Shown here in pieces: positions 25,701-37,619 of a stretch of DNA of 64,000 nucleotides. The notes below the pieces were generated by a model. The model did not search any database, had not been told where the DNA came from, and saw nothing but the letters and a program-made list of their open reading frames with translations. Positions within the stretch are counted from its first letter, which is position 1. Each line of letters begins with the position of its first letter. Origin of the DNA: Streptomyces venezuelae (GTDB lineage Bacteria > Actinomycetota > Actinomycetes > Streptomycetales > Streptomycetaceae); NCBI RefSeq assembly GCF_008642355.1, contig NZ_CP029193.1, positions 6,534,001 through 6,598,000 on the forward strand, read 5' to 3'. A program made the translations under genes and the position numbers.

Positions 25701-28564
25701 TAGAGGCGCCGCACGCCGACCTCCCCGTCCGCGTAACCGTCGGGCAGCCGGCCGAACCCGTCGATGACGCCGTCCCACTCGCCCCGCACGTCGGCGGCGC
25801 GCCCCCGCGCGTACAGCACCCGATCGGCCACGTCCCCGAACCCACCCGCCAGCCCCCCGAACAGCGCGAGCGCGTCGTCCCACAGCCCCCGCACCTCACA
25901 GAGCCGCGCCCGCGCGTACGCACGGAGATCACCGGCGTCCCCGGGCACGTCACCCATGACATCCCGAGAACCACCGGCATCGGCGGATACGCCGCCCACG
26001 GTGCCGCCTTGCCCGGGGGCCCCGGCCACCGGGCCCGCCACGTCGACGGGCGGCTGCTGCGCGGCCCCCGGGGGCGAGCCCGCACCATCCGTGCTCCCGC
26101 CCCCCACACACTCGCCGAACGCCTCCGCCGCCGACGCCCAGTCCTCCGCCGCCGTCGCCAAGCGGCCCTCGGCGTAGCGCCTGAGCAGGTGGGTCGCGCG
26201 GAAGTCGGCCGGGAGCGGCGCCAAGTGGGCCAGTACCGTCGGCCAGTCGGCGGCGTCCGTCGACGTCAGGGCCGCCTCGTACAGCCCGTGGCGCAGGTCG
26301 CCCAGCCACGGTTCGGTGTCCCAGCCCCGCGCGGCCGCCGCGGAGAGGGCCGTCAGCGCTTCGGCGGGGCGGCCCGCCTCCGCCGCGCCGCGGCCCCGCG
26401 CGAAGAGGAGACGTACCGCGCTGTCCAGGAAGCCGTCCGCGGCCTCGTACGCCTCCGTCGCCGCGCCCCACGCGCCCGCCGCGTCCGCGGCACGGCCCGC
26501 GCTGTACACCTGCCAGGCGCGGCAGTCCGGGCCCGCCTGCGCGAAGGCGTCCCGCGCCGTCGCCCACTCCCCGTCCTCCGCCGCCGCGCGCCCCCGCGCG
26601 TACGCCGCCCGCGCCGCCGCGTCGTCGAGGCCCGCACACCCCGCGTACGCCGCCCCGGCCGCGGCCCAGTCCTCGCGTGCCTCGGCGGCCCGGCCCGCCA
26701 CGTACGAGGACCGGGCGAGCGCCGTGTCATGGCCGGGGCGCAGGGTCAGGACCGCGGCGTAGCCGTCGGCGGCCGCACTCCAGTCGCCCGCGGCCCGCGC
26801 CCGCTCCGCCGCCTCGCACACACGCGCCACATGCAGCTCGTCGCGCGCGACCGCGAGCCGTTCCGTGACGTCCCGCAGCCCGCCGGGGCGCAGGGTGAGC
26901 ACCTCCTCGTAGCGGGCGATGGCCGTCGCCCAGTCCGCGGCCGCCTCCGCCGCGCGCGCCTCGTCGACGAGCGAGACGAGCCGCCGCAGCCCGGCGACCT
27001 CCGCCGTGAGCGCGCCGGGCAGCGGCCCCGGCAGCAGCTCGCGGACCACGTCGAGCTGCGCCTCGGCCCCCGCCGCGTCCCGCTCCCCGGCGAGCAGCGC
27101 GCACAGCCTCTCCAGCTCGGGCCAGGCCAGCTCGAACGCCGCCTCGGCCCGCAACCGGCGCCGCTCGTCGGCGTAACTCTGCGTCGGCGTACGGAGAATG
27201 CGCTGCACCTGCGTCCAGTTCCCCAGGTCGCGCTGGAAGCGTGCCGCGCCGATCAGCGCCGCGGAGCCCACGTGACCGACGAAGCTCTGGAAGGCCCGCA
27301 GCGCGTCCTCGCCCTCGCGCAGCGGATCCGCGACGGCCGTCCCGCCCGCCCCGAACTCGTCGTCCCGCACCTCGCGTGCCTTGAACAGCCAGCCCTGCCT
27401 GCACCCCTCGTGCAGGAACAGCGCGGGGGTCGCCCACTCCACGGCCGTGTGCTCCGGCTGGTGCGAGATCCGCAGCCGCGCCGCGGCCACCGCCTCGTCG
27501 ATGGTCTTGTTCGCCGCGATGCCCTTGAGCAGCTCGGGACCGAACGCGCCCGCCGACACGTCACTGATCCGCCCCCGCATCGCCACCACGGCGGGCACAC
27601 CCCCGCCGATGAGTGCCTGCGCGAGCCCGGAAAAGGGCTCCAGATGCGAACTGTCCGCCCCCGCACAGAGGTTGAGCGCCACGAGTCTGAGCCGCTGCGC
27701 CTTCAGGAGGATCGCGGCGAGCAGATCGGCCGGCACCCGGTCGATGCCGCCGCCCTCCGTCTCCAGGGCCACCACGCCCTTGCCGATGTCCCGGTCGTAC
27801 GCTCCGTGCGCGATCACCAGGACGGCCGTGGGGAGTTCGGAGTGGACACCCAGCGCCTCCTCCAGGCTCGCGCGCGTCGCCCGCTCCACCACCGCCGTCT
27901 GCACCGCCACTTCGGGCAGATCGTTGCGGATCGCGGCGACCTCCGGCGCGGTCCGCAGCGGCTGGAGTCCGCGCGGCGAGGCGCACACGACCAGGAGCCG
28001 GATCACGCTCGGCTCGTCCGCCGGTTCGGGCAGCCGTTGCCCCAGGGGCCCGCCCGCGAGCGAACGCACCAACGAATAACCGTGGTTGAGCGCGAGCGAC
28101 TGCTGCGGGCTGCCGGGCGGCGCGCACAGCGACTCCACAGGGAGGTCGCGCAGCTCGGGCGGCAGGTCGAAACGGAGCCGCAGCCCGCGCGCGGGACGCA
28201 TCCCCTGCGCGCGGTCGAGCGCGGTGTCGACACACGCCCCGACGCGGCAGCCGACCGCGTCCTCCCCGGAGCCGTCCGCCTCCGCGCCCTCACCCTCCGT
28301 CGCCGCCGCGTCCCCGAACAGCAGCCGGAAGACGCCCCGCCCGAGCGCCCGCATTTGCGCCGCGGTGTGCTGCTCGCCCATCGGCGCGTACCCGAGCTCC
28401 GCCGCGATCAGCCGGTCCCACTGCTCCCGGAACGCCTCGGGCTCCCCGTCGACTGTCACCACCTCGGCCGCGCACGCGGGTCCGCCGGCCGCCACCAGGT
28501 AGCGGGAGCCGCCGACGCGGCGGACCCGGATGCGCAGTTCCTCGTAACCGAGCACGGGCGTCAC
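22760..28564 (-). CDS. Giant CHAT-domain protease with TPR-like repeats
   Basis: Protein of 1934 residues. An N-terminal CHAT (caspase HetF-associated) domain lies at about 120-400, with the catalytic His253 in LVIAHGAYD and Cys300 in VALNLCAGA, which fits a caspase-fold Cys protease. Residues about 450-1250 are many TPR-like helical repeats of roughly 35-40 residues (AAEDWASAAEAF, YARGRAAEDGEWATARDAF). A Cys-bearing module (CGPCQDFLRRNPAYVRLP, about 1595-1625) and further helical repeats (LNPESSHARDNLARAFV) follow. The GTG start overlaps the upstream TPR gene stop. It should be an effector or processing protease kept in a large scaffold. No signal peptide. Substrate unknown. Confidence 0.88.
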   Translation of the reverse strand: MTPVLGYEELRIRVRRVGGSRYLVAAGGPACAAEVVTVDGEPEAFREQWDRLIAAELGYAPMGEQHTAAQMRALGRGVFRLLFGDAAATEGEGAEADGSGEDAVGCRVGACVDTALDRAQGMRPARGLRLRFDLPPELRDLPVESLCAPPGSPQQSLALNHGYSLVRSLAGGPLGQRLPEPADEPSVIRLLVVCASPRGLQPLRTAPEVAAIRNDLPEVAVQTAVVERATRASLEEALGVHSELPTAVLVIAHGAYDRDIGKGVVALETEGGGIDRVPADLLAAILLKAQRLRLVALNLCAGADSSHLEPFSGLAQALIGGGVPAVVAMRGRISDVSAGAFGPELLKGIAANKTIDEAVAAARLRISHQPEHTAVEWATPALFLHEGCRQGWLFKAREVRDDEFGAGGTAVADPLREGEDALRAFQSFVGHVGSAALIGAARFQRDLGNWTQVQRILRTPTQSYADERRRLRAEAAFELAWPELERLCALLAGERDAAGAEAQLDVVRELLPGPLPGALTAEVAGLRRLVSLVDEARAAEAAADWATAIARYEEVLTLRPGGLRDVTERLAVARDELHVARVCEAAERARAAGDWSAAADGYAAVLTLRPGHDTALARSSYVAGRAAEAREDWAAAGAAYAGCAGLDDAAARAAYARGRAAAEDGEWATARDAFAQAGPDCRAWQVYSAGRAADAAGAWGAATEAYEAADGFLDSAVRLLFARGRGAAEAGRPAEALTALSAAAARGWDTEPWLGDLRHGLYEAALTSTDAADWPTVLAHLAPLPADFRATHLLRRYAEGRLATAAEDWASAAEAFGECVGGGSTDGAGSPPGAAQQPPVDVAGPVAGAPGQGGTVGGVSADAGGSRDVMGDVPGDAGDLRAYARARLCEVRGLWDDALALFGGLAGGFGDVADRVLYARGRAADVRGEWDGVIDGFGRLPDGYADGEVGVRRLYARARLAADQRGDWAAVLSLLTGVPDAAREGAVSALRRKAEGRRAEEAGDWAAACSVYGRAFPGGAPQPGAATGTIGVSDPEAVPLYRYALARTHEQREQWQDAADVYRLIEGEVGGDSWADVGVRLRYVQARLDESAADGVEDWRRVVEAYDELEREGVPGLDVDARGRYARVRAAEAEGDWACVVAEADALGTHRDAPAVAAYARGRLADAHQEWQRAADAFRQCTGHRDADAHLAYAEGRLLESAGRWSAAVAAYEKAGGVLDRADVRCRRLRRLIGLLPWADGLTVSPLVADPFAVRDQAFPYLALRDAGVDPGASMDVVKNASYALLERGTMSWHERVALERLRLPGRRLQLDALLYRWHSPAALRDALSALSPDEGPGLLDALCARSPQDAPLLLLLARGREAAAAEWERRLKEAPGDMAVVHGLAVARLWQAQELEQSGAWEHAVQAWESALAYWATLLSDDEYWDGWRVERATAYERDLTHDDMASLRWELSQHLFGQLSAYEQRHTEQARPQQAAAYQALAALLESELGGARVLKDVGGLPSVPGSGGTLACGPRYLRLLCLQEPLAELAAELDAAAQQGKDPGEYAVRELRWAFSELARGFALSEVRKFEAALRALPVFPTLTTLPDDCAGPAEQPAHTRGCGPCQDFLRRNPAYVRLPRRHARLLQDGVELAVHVRLALARTALTRGDGGLDEALSHWGELVKVSRNAGMQARSKKAVIRTVLGRVEALTDEEGVQLGGCLDEAVTLVESVIAALHPLDRELLSQLNAKLSALLSMRGVWRGYTRTKHGMRSDMYGAETDLRRALALNPESSHARDNLARAFVFTLDERTYEVPARLKLLHDALGLLDVGLGQALTHRYRETLAEALDEMEKLLTRHLGVEGMGDLIRSDGREPPPDEADLASWAAELTLRAERALRDGDILWALHHLIRATRAEPTDSRIRQALLDAVNRWLAELTPDEDDEAGGSVA

Positions 28565-30663
28565 TGCTCGCTCTCGTCGGGCTGCCACATGACGTGATCG
28601 AGGTCGGCGACCGCGGCCTCGCGCTGCTCCTCGAGGTCCGGGTCGTCCGGGAAGAGGACGAGGGCGGCGGTGAGCTGGTCGACGGCCTCGCGCAGCGTGT
28701 CCCGCGCGCCCGACAGGCTGCCGGATCTCCAGCGGGCCGCGGCAAGGCCGCGCAGCACGATGCCGAGGCTGACCTGCGCGCGCAGCAGGTGCGGGTTGAA
28801 CGCCACGGAGCGGCGCAGGTCGGCGGCGGGCCGGTCGAGGAGCGCCTCCTCGTCGTTGGCTACGGAGATCCCGCGGTCGGCGAGCACACGCGCCAACTGG
28901 CCCTCCAGGCGACCGCGTTCGTTCGCGCCGATCACCGAACGCGTCGCGTCGAGCGTGGACACGGCGAGGCTCAGCCGCCCGTCGCGGTGCGCGTCGCGCG
29001 CCGCGCCGAGCGCCATGTCGACGATGGCGGTCTGCGTCTCGCGGTACCGGTCGATCTCCCTGCTGTGCACCAGGGCCCGGCGCCAGTACGCGGCGGCGGC
29101 GGCGAAGTCGGGCCGCGCGGACGTCATCTCGGCGCGGCCCATGCTGAGCCGCGCCTCCAGGGCGAGTCCGCGCGCGTCGAGGGAGAGGCGGAGGTGTTTG
29201 TCGGGAATTCCGGCGTACCCGGGGTTCAGCTCGTCGAAGCGTCCGCACGCCGGTTCGCAGACGGCCGCGGCCCCCGGCCCGCCGCGCGCCCGGCAGCCGG
29301 GGCAGCGCAGTTCGGAGAGGGCGGCGAGTGCGTCGGCCGCCTTGTCGTGCCCCAGGAGGAGCTGGGCGAAGCCGAGTTCGGAGAAGGCGTAGGTGAGGGA
29401 GGTGTGGGCGGCCGGGGCGGCCGGGTCCGTCGATCCGGTGTACGCGGAGGCCTGCGCGGCCCGTGCGTCGGCGAACGACCGCTCCCATGCCGCCGCGAAC
29501 GCGCCGAACTCCGCCGACCTGCCGAGCTCGGCGATGCGCAGCGGCCCGCAGAACAGCGGCGGCCCGCCGCCTCCCGACGTCGGAAAGCCGCCGACGGCGG
29601 CGAGCAGCTTCGCCGCGTCGGCCTCACGCTGGAGCAGGGGCCCGAGCGCGACACGGGTGCCCGCGTCGTCGGGCAGGTGCCGTTCGAGCACCTCACGCAG
29701 CCCGGCACGGAGTACGGGTACGAGGGACGGCTCGACGGTGACGCCGTACCGCCGGGAGGCGGAGGCCAGGACGTGCGCCCAGAACGCGGCGTCGTGCAGC
29801 AGCGCGGCCCAGGCGGCGACGCACCGCTCCCAACGCGAACCTTCGGTGTGTGTGCAGGAGTTGAGGAGGGCCACCGCGAGCGAGTGAGTGACCCGATGGT
29901 CGGCGGGGTCGCCCCGGACGGCATCGTCCAGGAGCGCGACGGCGGCCTTGCGCCGCCCACCGCGCACCAGAGCCACGGCGTACAGCGAAGGGGACGTCCA
30001 AGGCCCCGGATCGATTCCCCGCGCGGCGTCGATCAGATCCGCGGCCCGCCGCCAGCCGTTGTCGCCCTCCGCCCCGAAACCCCCGTGGGGAGCGAGTGGG
30101 GTGAGCGCGGCGAGGGCCGCCCTGCGCAGCCGCAGCGCCACCTCGCGGGCGGAGCGGCCGGAGAGCGTGGCGTGCAGCCAGCGGGCCTCGTCGTCCAGGG
30201 GGCCGGCCGACGCCGCGGTCCGCAGGTCGTCGAGGGCGGCGTCCGCGTTTCCGGCGCGGGCGTGCACGTAGGCGCGCTGGACGAGGCTGCGGCCGTGCGG
30301 GACCGCGCAGGCGAGGGAGGCGGTGAGGTGGCGTTCCGCCGTCACGAGGTCGCCGCGGTGCGCGGCCGCGCAGCCCAGCCAGTGCAACGGACCCGCCGCC
30401 GAGGGCCGCAGCGCGTGCGCCCGCTCGAACTCGGTCTCGGCGCCCTCGATCTCCCCGCGGGCGAGCCGTACCCGTCCGGCGCCGGTCCGCGCCCGCGCGG
30501 CGAGACGCGTGCCGCCCTCCCGGTCCTCCGCCCCCGCGAGCTCCAGTGCCCGGGTGAAGCACTTCTCGGCGGCGGCCGTGTCGCCGCGCTCCAGCGCCGA
30601 TTCACCCTCGGCGCACGCCTCTTCCGCCTGGGAAAGGTCCTCTTCCGTGGTCTGCGTCGTCAC
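28561..30663 (-). CDS. TPR-repeat protein with Cys-rich module, CHAT partner
   Basis: Protein of 700 residues. N-terminal TPR units are clear (ESALERGDTAAAEKCFTRAL, FERAHALRPSAAGPLHWLG, RGDLVTAERHLTASLACA). A middle module (about 370-490) contains CPGC, CEPACGRFDELNPGYAG and KHLRLSLDARGLALEARL, which parallels the C-terminal part of the adjacent CHAT protein in order and spacing. The C-terminus is again helical. The GTG at 30663 follows a GGGGG stretch as a weak ribosome site; the stop overlaps the CHAT start by GTGA. Likely a scaffold or sensor bound to the CHAT protease, sharing a common ancestor with its C-terminal half. Confidence 0.82.
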   Translation of the reverse strand: MTTQTTEEDLSQAEEACAEGESALERGDTAAAEKCFTRALELAGAEDREGGTRLAARARTGAGRVRLARGEIEGAETEFERAHALRPSAAGPLHWLGCAAAHRGDLVTAERHLTASLACAVPHGRSLVQRAYVHARAGNADAALDDLRTAASAGPLDDEARWLHATLSGRSAREVALRLRRAALAALTPLAPHGGFGAEGDNGWRRAADLIDAARGIDPGPWTSPSLYAVALVRGGRRKAAVALLDDAVRGDPADHRVTHSLAVALLNSCTHTEGSRWERCVAAWAALLHDAAFWAHVLASASRRYGVTVEPSLVPVLRAGLREVLERHLPDDAGTRVALGPLLQREADAAKLLAAVGGFPTSGGGGPPLFCGPLRIAELGRSAEFGAFAAAWERSFADARAAQASAYTGSTDPAAPAAHTSLTYAFSELGFAQLLLGHDKAADALAALSELRCPGCRARGGPGAAAVCEPACGRFDELNPGYAGIPDKHLRLSLDARGLALEARLSMGRAEMTSARPDFAAAAAYWRRALVHSREIDRYRETQTAIVDMALGAARDAHRDGRLSLAVSTLDATRSVIGANERGRLEGQLARVLADRGISVANDEEALLDRPAADLRRSVAFNPHLLRAQVSLGIVLRGLAAARWRSGSLSGARDTLREAVDQLTAALVLFPDDPDLEEQREAAVADLDHVMWQPDESEQ

Positions 30664-30697
30664 AGTCGGCCCCCGATTCCGGTCCGTGGCGGGCGGG

Positions 30698-33658
<2,961 letters not shown>

Positions 33659-33716
33659 AGTGAAGGCGGCCGTCGACCGGCCGCGAAACGGGGGATGGAC
33701 ACGGGGGTGTTCGATC

Positions 33717-35666
33717 TTGACCGACATCATTGAGCGCAGCACGGAAGAGCCGACGGGCGGCACGGCGGACATCGCCGGTGCGCAAGTGGCCGACGAGGAT
33801 GCGGCGGGGAGGGCCCGGGGCCCCGCCGACGGTGAACTGGCACCGTTCGTGGCGCCGTTGACCGTCCCGCCGGTCCTGCGGCCCGACTCCACCGACGTGC
33901 TGGAGGAGACCGAGATCGTGTTGCGGCCGACATGGGTGCGCCTGCACCCGCAGCTTCCGCCGACGCTGATGTGGGGGTATGACGGCTCGGTGCCGGGCCC
34001 CACCATCGAGGTGCGGCGCGGGCAGCGGGTCCGCATCGCCTGGACCAACCGCATTCCGCAGGGCGAGTATCCCGTCACGGCCGTCGAGGCGCCGCGCGGC
34101 GACCCGCAGAAGGACCCGCTGCCCAGCACTCTGCCGGGCCGTGGGGGCATCGAGCCGAACAAGGACGTGGCGTCGCTGCCCGCCTGGTCGGTGACGCACC
34201 TGCACGGCGCGCAGACGGGCGGCGGCAACGACGGCTGGGCGGACAACGCCGTGGGGTACGGAGACGCCCAGCTCTCCGAGTATCCGAACGACCACCAGGC
34301 GGTGCAGTGGTGGTACCACGACCACGCCATGAACATCACGCGCTGGAACGTGATGGCGGGTCTCTACGGCACGTACCTGGTCCGGGACGACGAGGAGGAC
34401 GCGCTGCAACTGCCGTGCGGCGAGCGGGAGATACCGCTGCTCATCGCCGACAGGAACCTTGACACGGACGAGGGCGACGGCCGGCTGAACGGCCGCCTCC
34501 TGCACAAGACCACCATCGTCGACCCGAAGAACGCGGAGACGGGCAAGCCGGTCTCCCTGCCCTTCTCGGGCCCCTACACCACGGTCAACGGCCGCATCTG
34601 GCCGTACGCCGACGTGGACGCGGCCTGGTACCGCTTCCGCCTGGTCAACGCGTCGAACGCGCGCATCTACGACCTGGTTCTCGTCGACGAGGACAACAAC
34701 CCCGTGCGGGGCGTCCTCCACCAGATCGGCAGCGACGGCGGGCTCCTGCCGCGCCCCGTGCCCGTCGACTTCGAAGGGGCACTGCCCACGCTCACCGTCG
34801 CACCGGCCGAGCGCATGGACCTGCTCATCGACTTCCGTGAGCTCGCCGGGCAGCGGCTGCGGCTGGTCAACAAGGGACGGGGGCAGGCGCCCGGTGTGCC
34901 CGACGTGGCGAACGACGTGCGCTACCCGCAGGTCATGGAGTTCCGCGTGGGCGAGTGCGCCGAACCGGACACGTTCGAACTGCCGGAGGTCCTCTCGGGC
35001 TCCTTCCGCCCGCTCACCCACGACATCGCGCACGGGCACCGGCTGATCGTGCTGACCCCGCCCGCCACGAAGGGCGGCGGCGGCCACCCGGAGATCTGGG
35101 AGATGGCCGAGGTCGAGAAGCCCGGTGACATCCAGGTGCCGACCGAGGGGATCATCCAGCTGCGCGGGGAGGACGGCAGGGTCAGGACGTACCGGAGGAT
35201 CGCCCGCACGTTCAACGACGGCCTCGGCATCACGATCGCCGAGGGCAGCCACGAACAGTGGACGTTCCTGAACCTCGCCGCGAACCCACCGGTGCTCCAC
35301 CCGATGCACATCCACCTGGCGGACTTCCAGCTCCTCGGCAGGGACGCCTGCGACGTCTCGGGCTTCGACGTCAGCATCGGCGGCACCCTCGCGCCCATAG
35401 CGGTCGACCCGAAACGGCCCGTTCCGTTGGCCCCGAACGAGCGCGGCTGGAAGGACGTCTTCCGGGTGCCCGGCGGGCAGATGCTGCGCGTCATGGGCAA
35501 GTTCGACGGGGCGTACGGCCGGTTCATGTACCACTGCCACTTCCTGGAGCACGAGGACATGGGCATGATGCGGCCCTTCGTGGTCATGCCCAAGGAGGCC
35601 CTGAAGTTCGACCACGGCGCCGGACACGGGGGTGGTCACGGGGATCACGGCGGTCAGTCCGTGTGA
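33717..35666 (+). CDS. Multicopper oxidase, phenoxazinone-synthase-like
   Basis: Protein of 649 residues in the family of Streptomyces phenoxazinone synthase and CotA-like laccases. All copper motifs are present: THLHGAQ (His161, 163), WWYHDHA (His201, 203), [10 protein letters not shown] (His528, 531, 533) and [13 protein letters not shown] (His606 and 608, Cys607, His612, Met617 axial). No signal peptide, and Gly/His-rich C-terminus ([15 protein letters not shown]). The TTG at 33717 (LTDIIERS) is chosen because length and the TDIIE start fit the family. An in-frame GTG at 33636 would overlap geoA and add 27 residues. It oxidises aminophenols or phenols with O2; physiological substrate unknown. 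Confidence 0.88.
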   Translation: MTDIIERSTEEPTGGTADIAGAQVADEDAAGRARGPADGELAPFVAPLTVPPVLRPDSTDVLEETEIVLRPTWVRLHPQLPPTLMWGYDGSVPGPTIEVRRGQRVRIAWTNRIPQGEYPVTAVEAPRGDPQKDPLPSTLPGRGGIEPNKDVASLPAWSVTHLHGAQTGGGNDGWADNAVGYGDAQLSEYPNDHQAVQWWYHDHAMNITRWNVMAGLYGTYLVRDDEEDALQLPCGEREIPLLIADRNLDTDEGDGRLNGRLLHKTTIVDPKNAETGKPVSLPFSGPYTTVNGRIWPYADVDAAWYRFRLVNASNARIYDLVLVDEDNNPVRGVLHQIGSDGGLLPRPVPVDFEGALPTLTVAPAERMDLLIDFRELAGQRLRLVNKGRGQAPGVPDVANDVRYPQVMEFRVGECAEPDTFELPEVLSGSFRPLTHDIAHGHRLIVLTPPATKGGGGHPEIWEMAEVEKPGDIQVPTEGIIQLRGEDGRVRTYRRIARTFNDGLGITIAEGSHEQWTFLNLAANPPVLHPMHIHLADFQLLGRDACDVSGFDVSIGGTLAPIAVDPKRPVPLAPNERGWKDVFRVPGGQMLRVMGKFDGAYGRFMYHCHFLEHEDMGMMRPFVVMPKEALKFDHGAGHGGGHGDHGGQSV

Positions 35667-35682
35667 CGGCGGACGGTCCTGA

Positions 35683-35750
35683 GCCGGTGCCGGTGGTAGT
35701 GCCGCTGCCGGTTCTGGCTCCGGTTCCGGTGGCGGTGCCCGTGCCGGGTG
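35683..35750 (+). repeat. GGTGCCGG-type low-complexity run between convergent genes
   Basis: Degenerate 6- to 9-bp units (ccggtgccgg, ccggttctgg, ccggttccgg) fill most of the 95-bp gap between the multicopper oxidase and amidotransferase stops. Several units are self-complementary and could form small hairpins, so the run may serve as a bidirectional terminator, but there is no U-tract. Confidence 0.6.
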
Positions 35751-35761
35751 GCGGGTGAGGG

Positions 35762-36490
35762 TCAGGCGGCCACGCCCGCGTGCCGGACGGCGGCTCGCGC
35801 CAGGGCCCGCACGATCGGGTGCGGGCGCGAGCCGTCGCCGGCCAGCTCCGGCTGGAAGAGGGAGGCCAGGAAGAAGGGGTGGCCGGGGAGTTCGGCCATC
35901 CGCACCTGGCCCTCCTCGTCCTCGCCGGAGAAGCGCAGACCGTGGGCGCGCAGCGTGTCGAGGTGGGCGGTGGGCCCGTACGAGCAGTGGTAGCGCTCGA
36001 CCGACGTGCGGGCGCCCACGACGGACTCGGCGAGCGAGCCCTCCGCGATCGTCACCGTGCCCTCGTGGCCGACCAGCGAACAGGCGAGGGGGGTGAGGAG
36101 CAGGTCATCGGCGCCGGGGTCGTTCTCGGCGTGGGCGACGTCGGTCAGACCGCACACGTTCCGCGCGTACTCCAGGAGCGTGTGCTGGAAGCCGCCGCAG
36201 GTACCGAGGAAGGGCACGCCGTCCTCGCGGGCCGTGCGGATCGCGGCGAGCGCGCCGGCCTCGCTGCGGTACGGGCTGCCCGGCACCACCCACACGGCGT
36301 CAAAACCGCGCACGGCGTCCGGCTCAACGGCGTCCTCGGTCGGTATCCAGTACGCGTCGAGGACGAGGTGGTCCTGGGCGGCGAGGGCGTCCAGGAGAAG
36401 CGGGATCCGGGTGTGGGCGGTGACGTTCGGGGAGCGGTCGCCGACGACGGCGAGGCGGGCGGCGCGGTGGGTGTGGGCGGTGGTGGTCAT
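35762..36490 (-). CDS. Class I glutamine amidotransferase-like protein (CTP synthase C-terminal-related)
   Basis: Protein of 242 residues resembling only the glutaminase half of CTP synthase. The nucleophile elbow FLGTCGGFQHTLLEYARNV is intact. The usual C-terminal FHPE motif reads FQPE (HPFFLASLFQPEL), so the classic catalytic His is Gln, as in the CTP-synthase-C-terminal-related (seleno)protein group as I recall it. There is no synthetase domain here. The ATG at 36490 has CCAGGA upstream at good distance; an earlier ATG at 36499 would add 3 residues. It may be an inactive or altered amidotransferase, or act on an unknown amide. Divergent from the LysR gene, its possible regulator. Confidence 0.85.
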   Translation of the reverse strand: MTTTAHTHRAARLAVVGDRSPNVTAHTRIPLLLDALAAQDHLVLDAYWIPTEDAVEPDAVRGFDAVWVVPGSPYRSEAGALAAIRTAREDGVPFLGTCGGFQHTLLEYARNVCGLTDVAHAENDPGADDLLLTPLACSLVGHEGTVTIAEGSLAESVVGARTSVERYHCSYGPTAHLDTLRAHGLRFSGEDEEGQVRMAELPGHPFFLASLFQPELAGDGSRPHPIVRALARAAVRHAGVAA

Positions 36491-36555
36491 GCGAATCATC
36501 CTGGCCGGGCCCCCAGTTCACGTCCAACGATGATTGCTGCACGCTCCATAAGCGT

Positions 36556-36670
36556 TCCTGATGACGTCGTCAGGGCGCCGCTGATGACGTCTCCGAGCAC
36601 CCCTGGTGACGTCGCCGAGCACCCCTGATCGCCGAGCACCCGTGGTGGCCGAGTACCCCTGGTGGCCGTG
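36556..36670 (+). repeat. Short direct repeats and a GACGTC palindrome in the LysR divergent region
   Basis: An imperfect palindrome CCTGATGACGTCGTCAGG lies at 36557-36574, and two further TGACGT copies follow (36584 and 36607 areas). From about 36592 the unit ccgagcacccctggtg recurs four times with small changes. Position between divergent genes makes the palindrome a candidate regulator site; the other repeats look like slippage copies. Confidence 0.6.
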
Positions 36671-36700
36671 CGCCCGCCGAACCGGGAGATCCTTGCGGCC

Positions 36701-37570
36701 ATGGACCCGCACCTCCTGCGCACCTACGTGACGGTGGCCCGCCTCGGCTCCTTCTCCGAGGCGGCCCGCGAACTCGGCTACACCCAGTCCGCCGTCTCCC
36801 AGCACATCGCCGCCCTGGAGCAGGACCTCGGCGCGGCCCTGCTCACGCGCCGCCCCGTCGCGCCCACTCCGGCGGGGGCCCGGCTGCTGGAGCACGCGGG
36901 CCCGCTGCTGCTGCGCCTGGACGCGGCCCGCGCGGAGGTCGTCCGCATGGCGGCCGCTCCCGAGCAGGGGCTGACGCTCGCGGCCACGTCGACGGCGCTC
37001 ACCCCGCGTACGGTCCGGGCGCTCCCCGTGGCGGGCGTCACCCTCGCCGTGCTGCCGCGCGACGAGGTCCCCGCGGCGGTCGCGACGGGTGCGGCCGACC
37101 TCGGCCTGGTCGACGGGCTCGCGGCGCCGAGTGACCCCCTGCGCCTGCCGGACGTCGCGCCGCTGGGTGTACGCGGCCTCGCGGAGGGACCCGTGGCCGT
37201 GCTCCTCGCCGAGGACCACCCGCTGGCCCGTCGCCCCGGTCTGCGCCTCGGAGACCTGGTGGACGCCCGCTGGATCGACGCCCCGGACACGGGGTTGCCG
37301 CTGGCCCGACTCCGTGCGGCGTCCGGCACGTCGGGGTTCCGCCCCGCGGTGCGCTACGACGGCACGGACCTGCGCACTCTCACCGCGCTGGTCGCCGCGG
37401 GCCACGGTCTCGCCCTGCTGCCGCGGTGGGCGGCGGAGGAGGCGCGGGGCACGGTCGCCGTACCTCTGACGGCACCTCGCGTCGTCCACCGCACGGAACT
37501 CCTCCACACCGGCACGCTGCGAGGCCCCGCCCGAACGCTGGCCGCCCAGCTGGATGTCACCCGTTCGTGA
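36701..37570 (+). CDS. LysR-family transcriptional regulator
   Basis: Protein of 289 residues. The N-terminal winged helix-turn-helix is textbook: HLLRTYVTVARLGSFSEAAR and LGYTQSAVSQHIAALEQDLG. The remainder is a two-lobed effector domain with DLGLVDGLAAP and LLAEDHPLARRPGLRL. The ATG at 36701 is the family-typical start (MDPHLLRTYV); a GTG 39 bp upstream in frame is possible. Divergently transcribed from the amidotransferase-like gene across about 210 bp, the usual arrangement for a LysR regulator and its target. Effector unknown. Confidence 0.93.
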   Translation: MDPHLLRTYVTVARLGSFSEAARELGYTQSAVSQHIAALEQDLGAALLTRRPVAPTPAGARLLEHAGPLLLRLDAARAEVVRMAAAPEQGLTLAATSTALTPRTVRALPVAGVTLAVLPRDEVPAAVATGAADLGLVDGLAAPSDPLRLPDVAPLGVRGLAEGPVAVLLAEDHPLARRPGLRLGDLVDARWIDAPDTGLPLARLRAASGTSGFRPAVRYDGTDLRTLTALVAAGHGLALLPRWAAEEARGTVAVPLTAPRVVHRTELLHTGTLRGPARTLAAQLDVTRS

Positions 37571-37619
37571 GGCGTCGACGCGGGGTCACTCCGGGTAGAG
37601 CTGTGGCCGGAGGCGATCC

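Noticed and set aside
22889..28597. Open frame of 1902 residues on the plus strand opposite the CHAT gene
   Set aside because: Arg/Gly/Val-rich antisense shadow; the minus frame has CHAT and TPR motifs and coupled start and stop.
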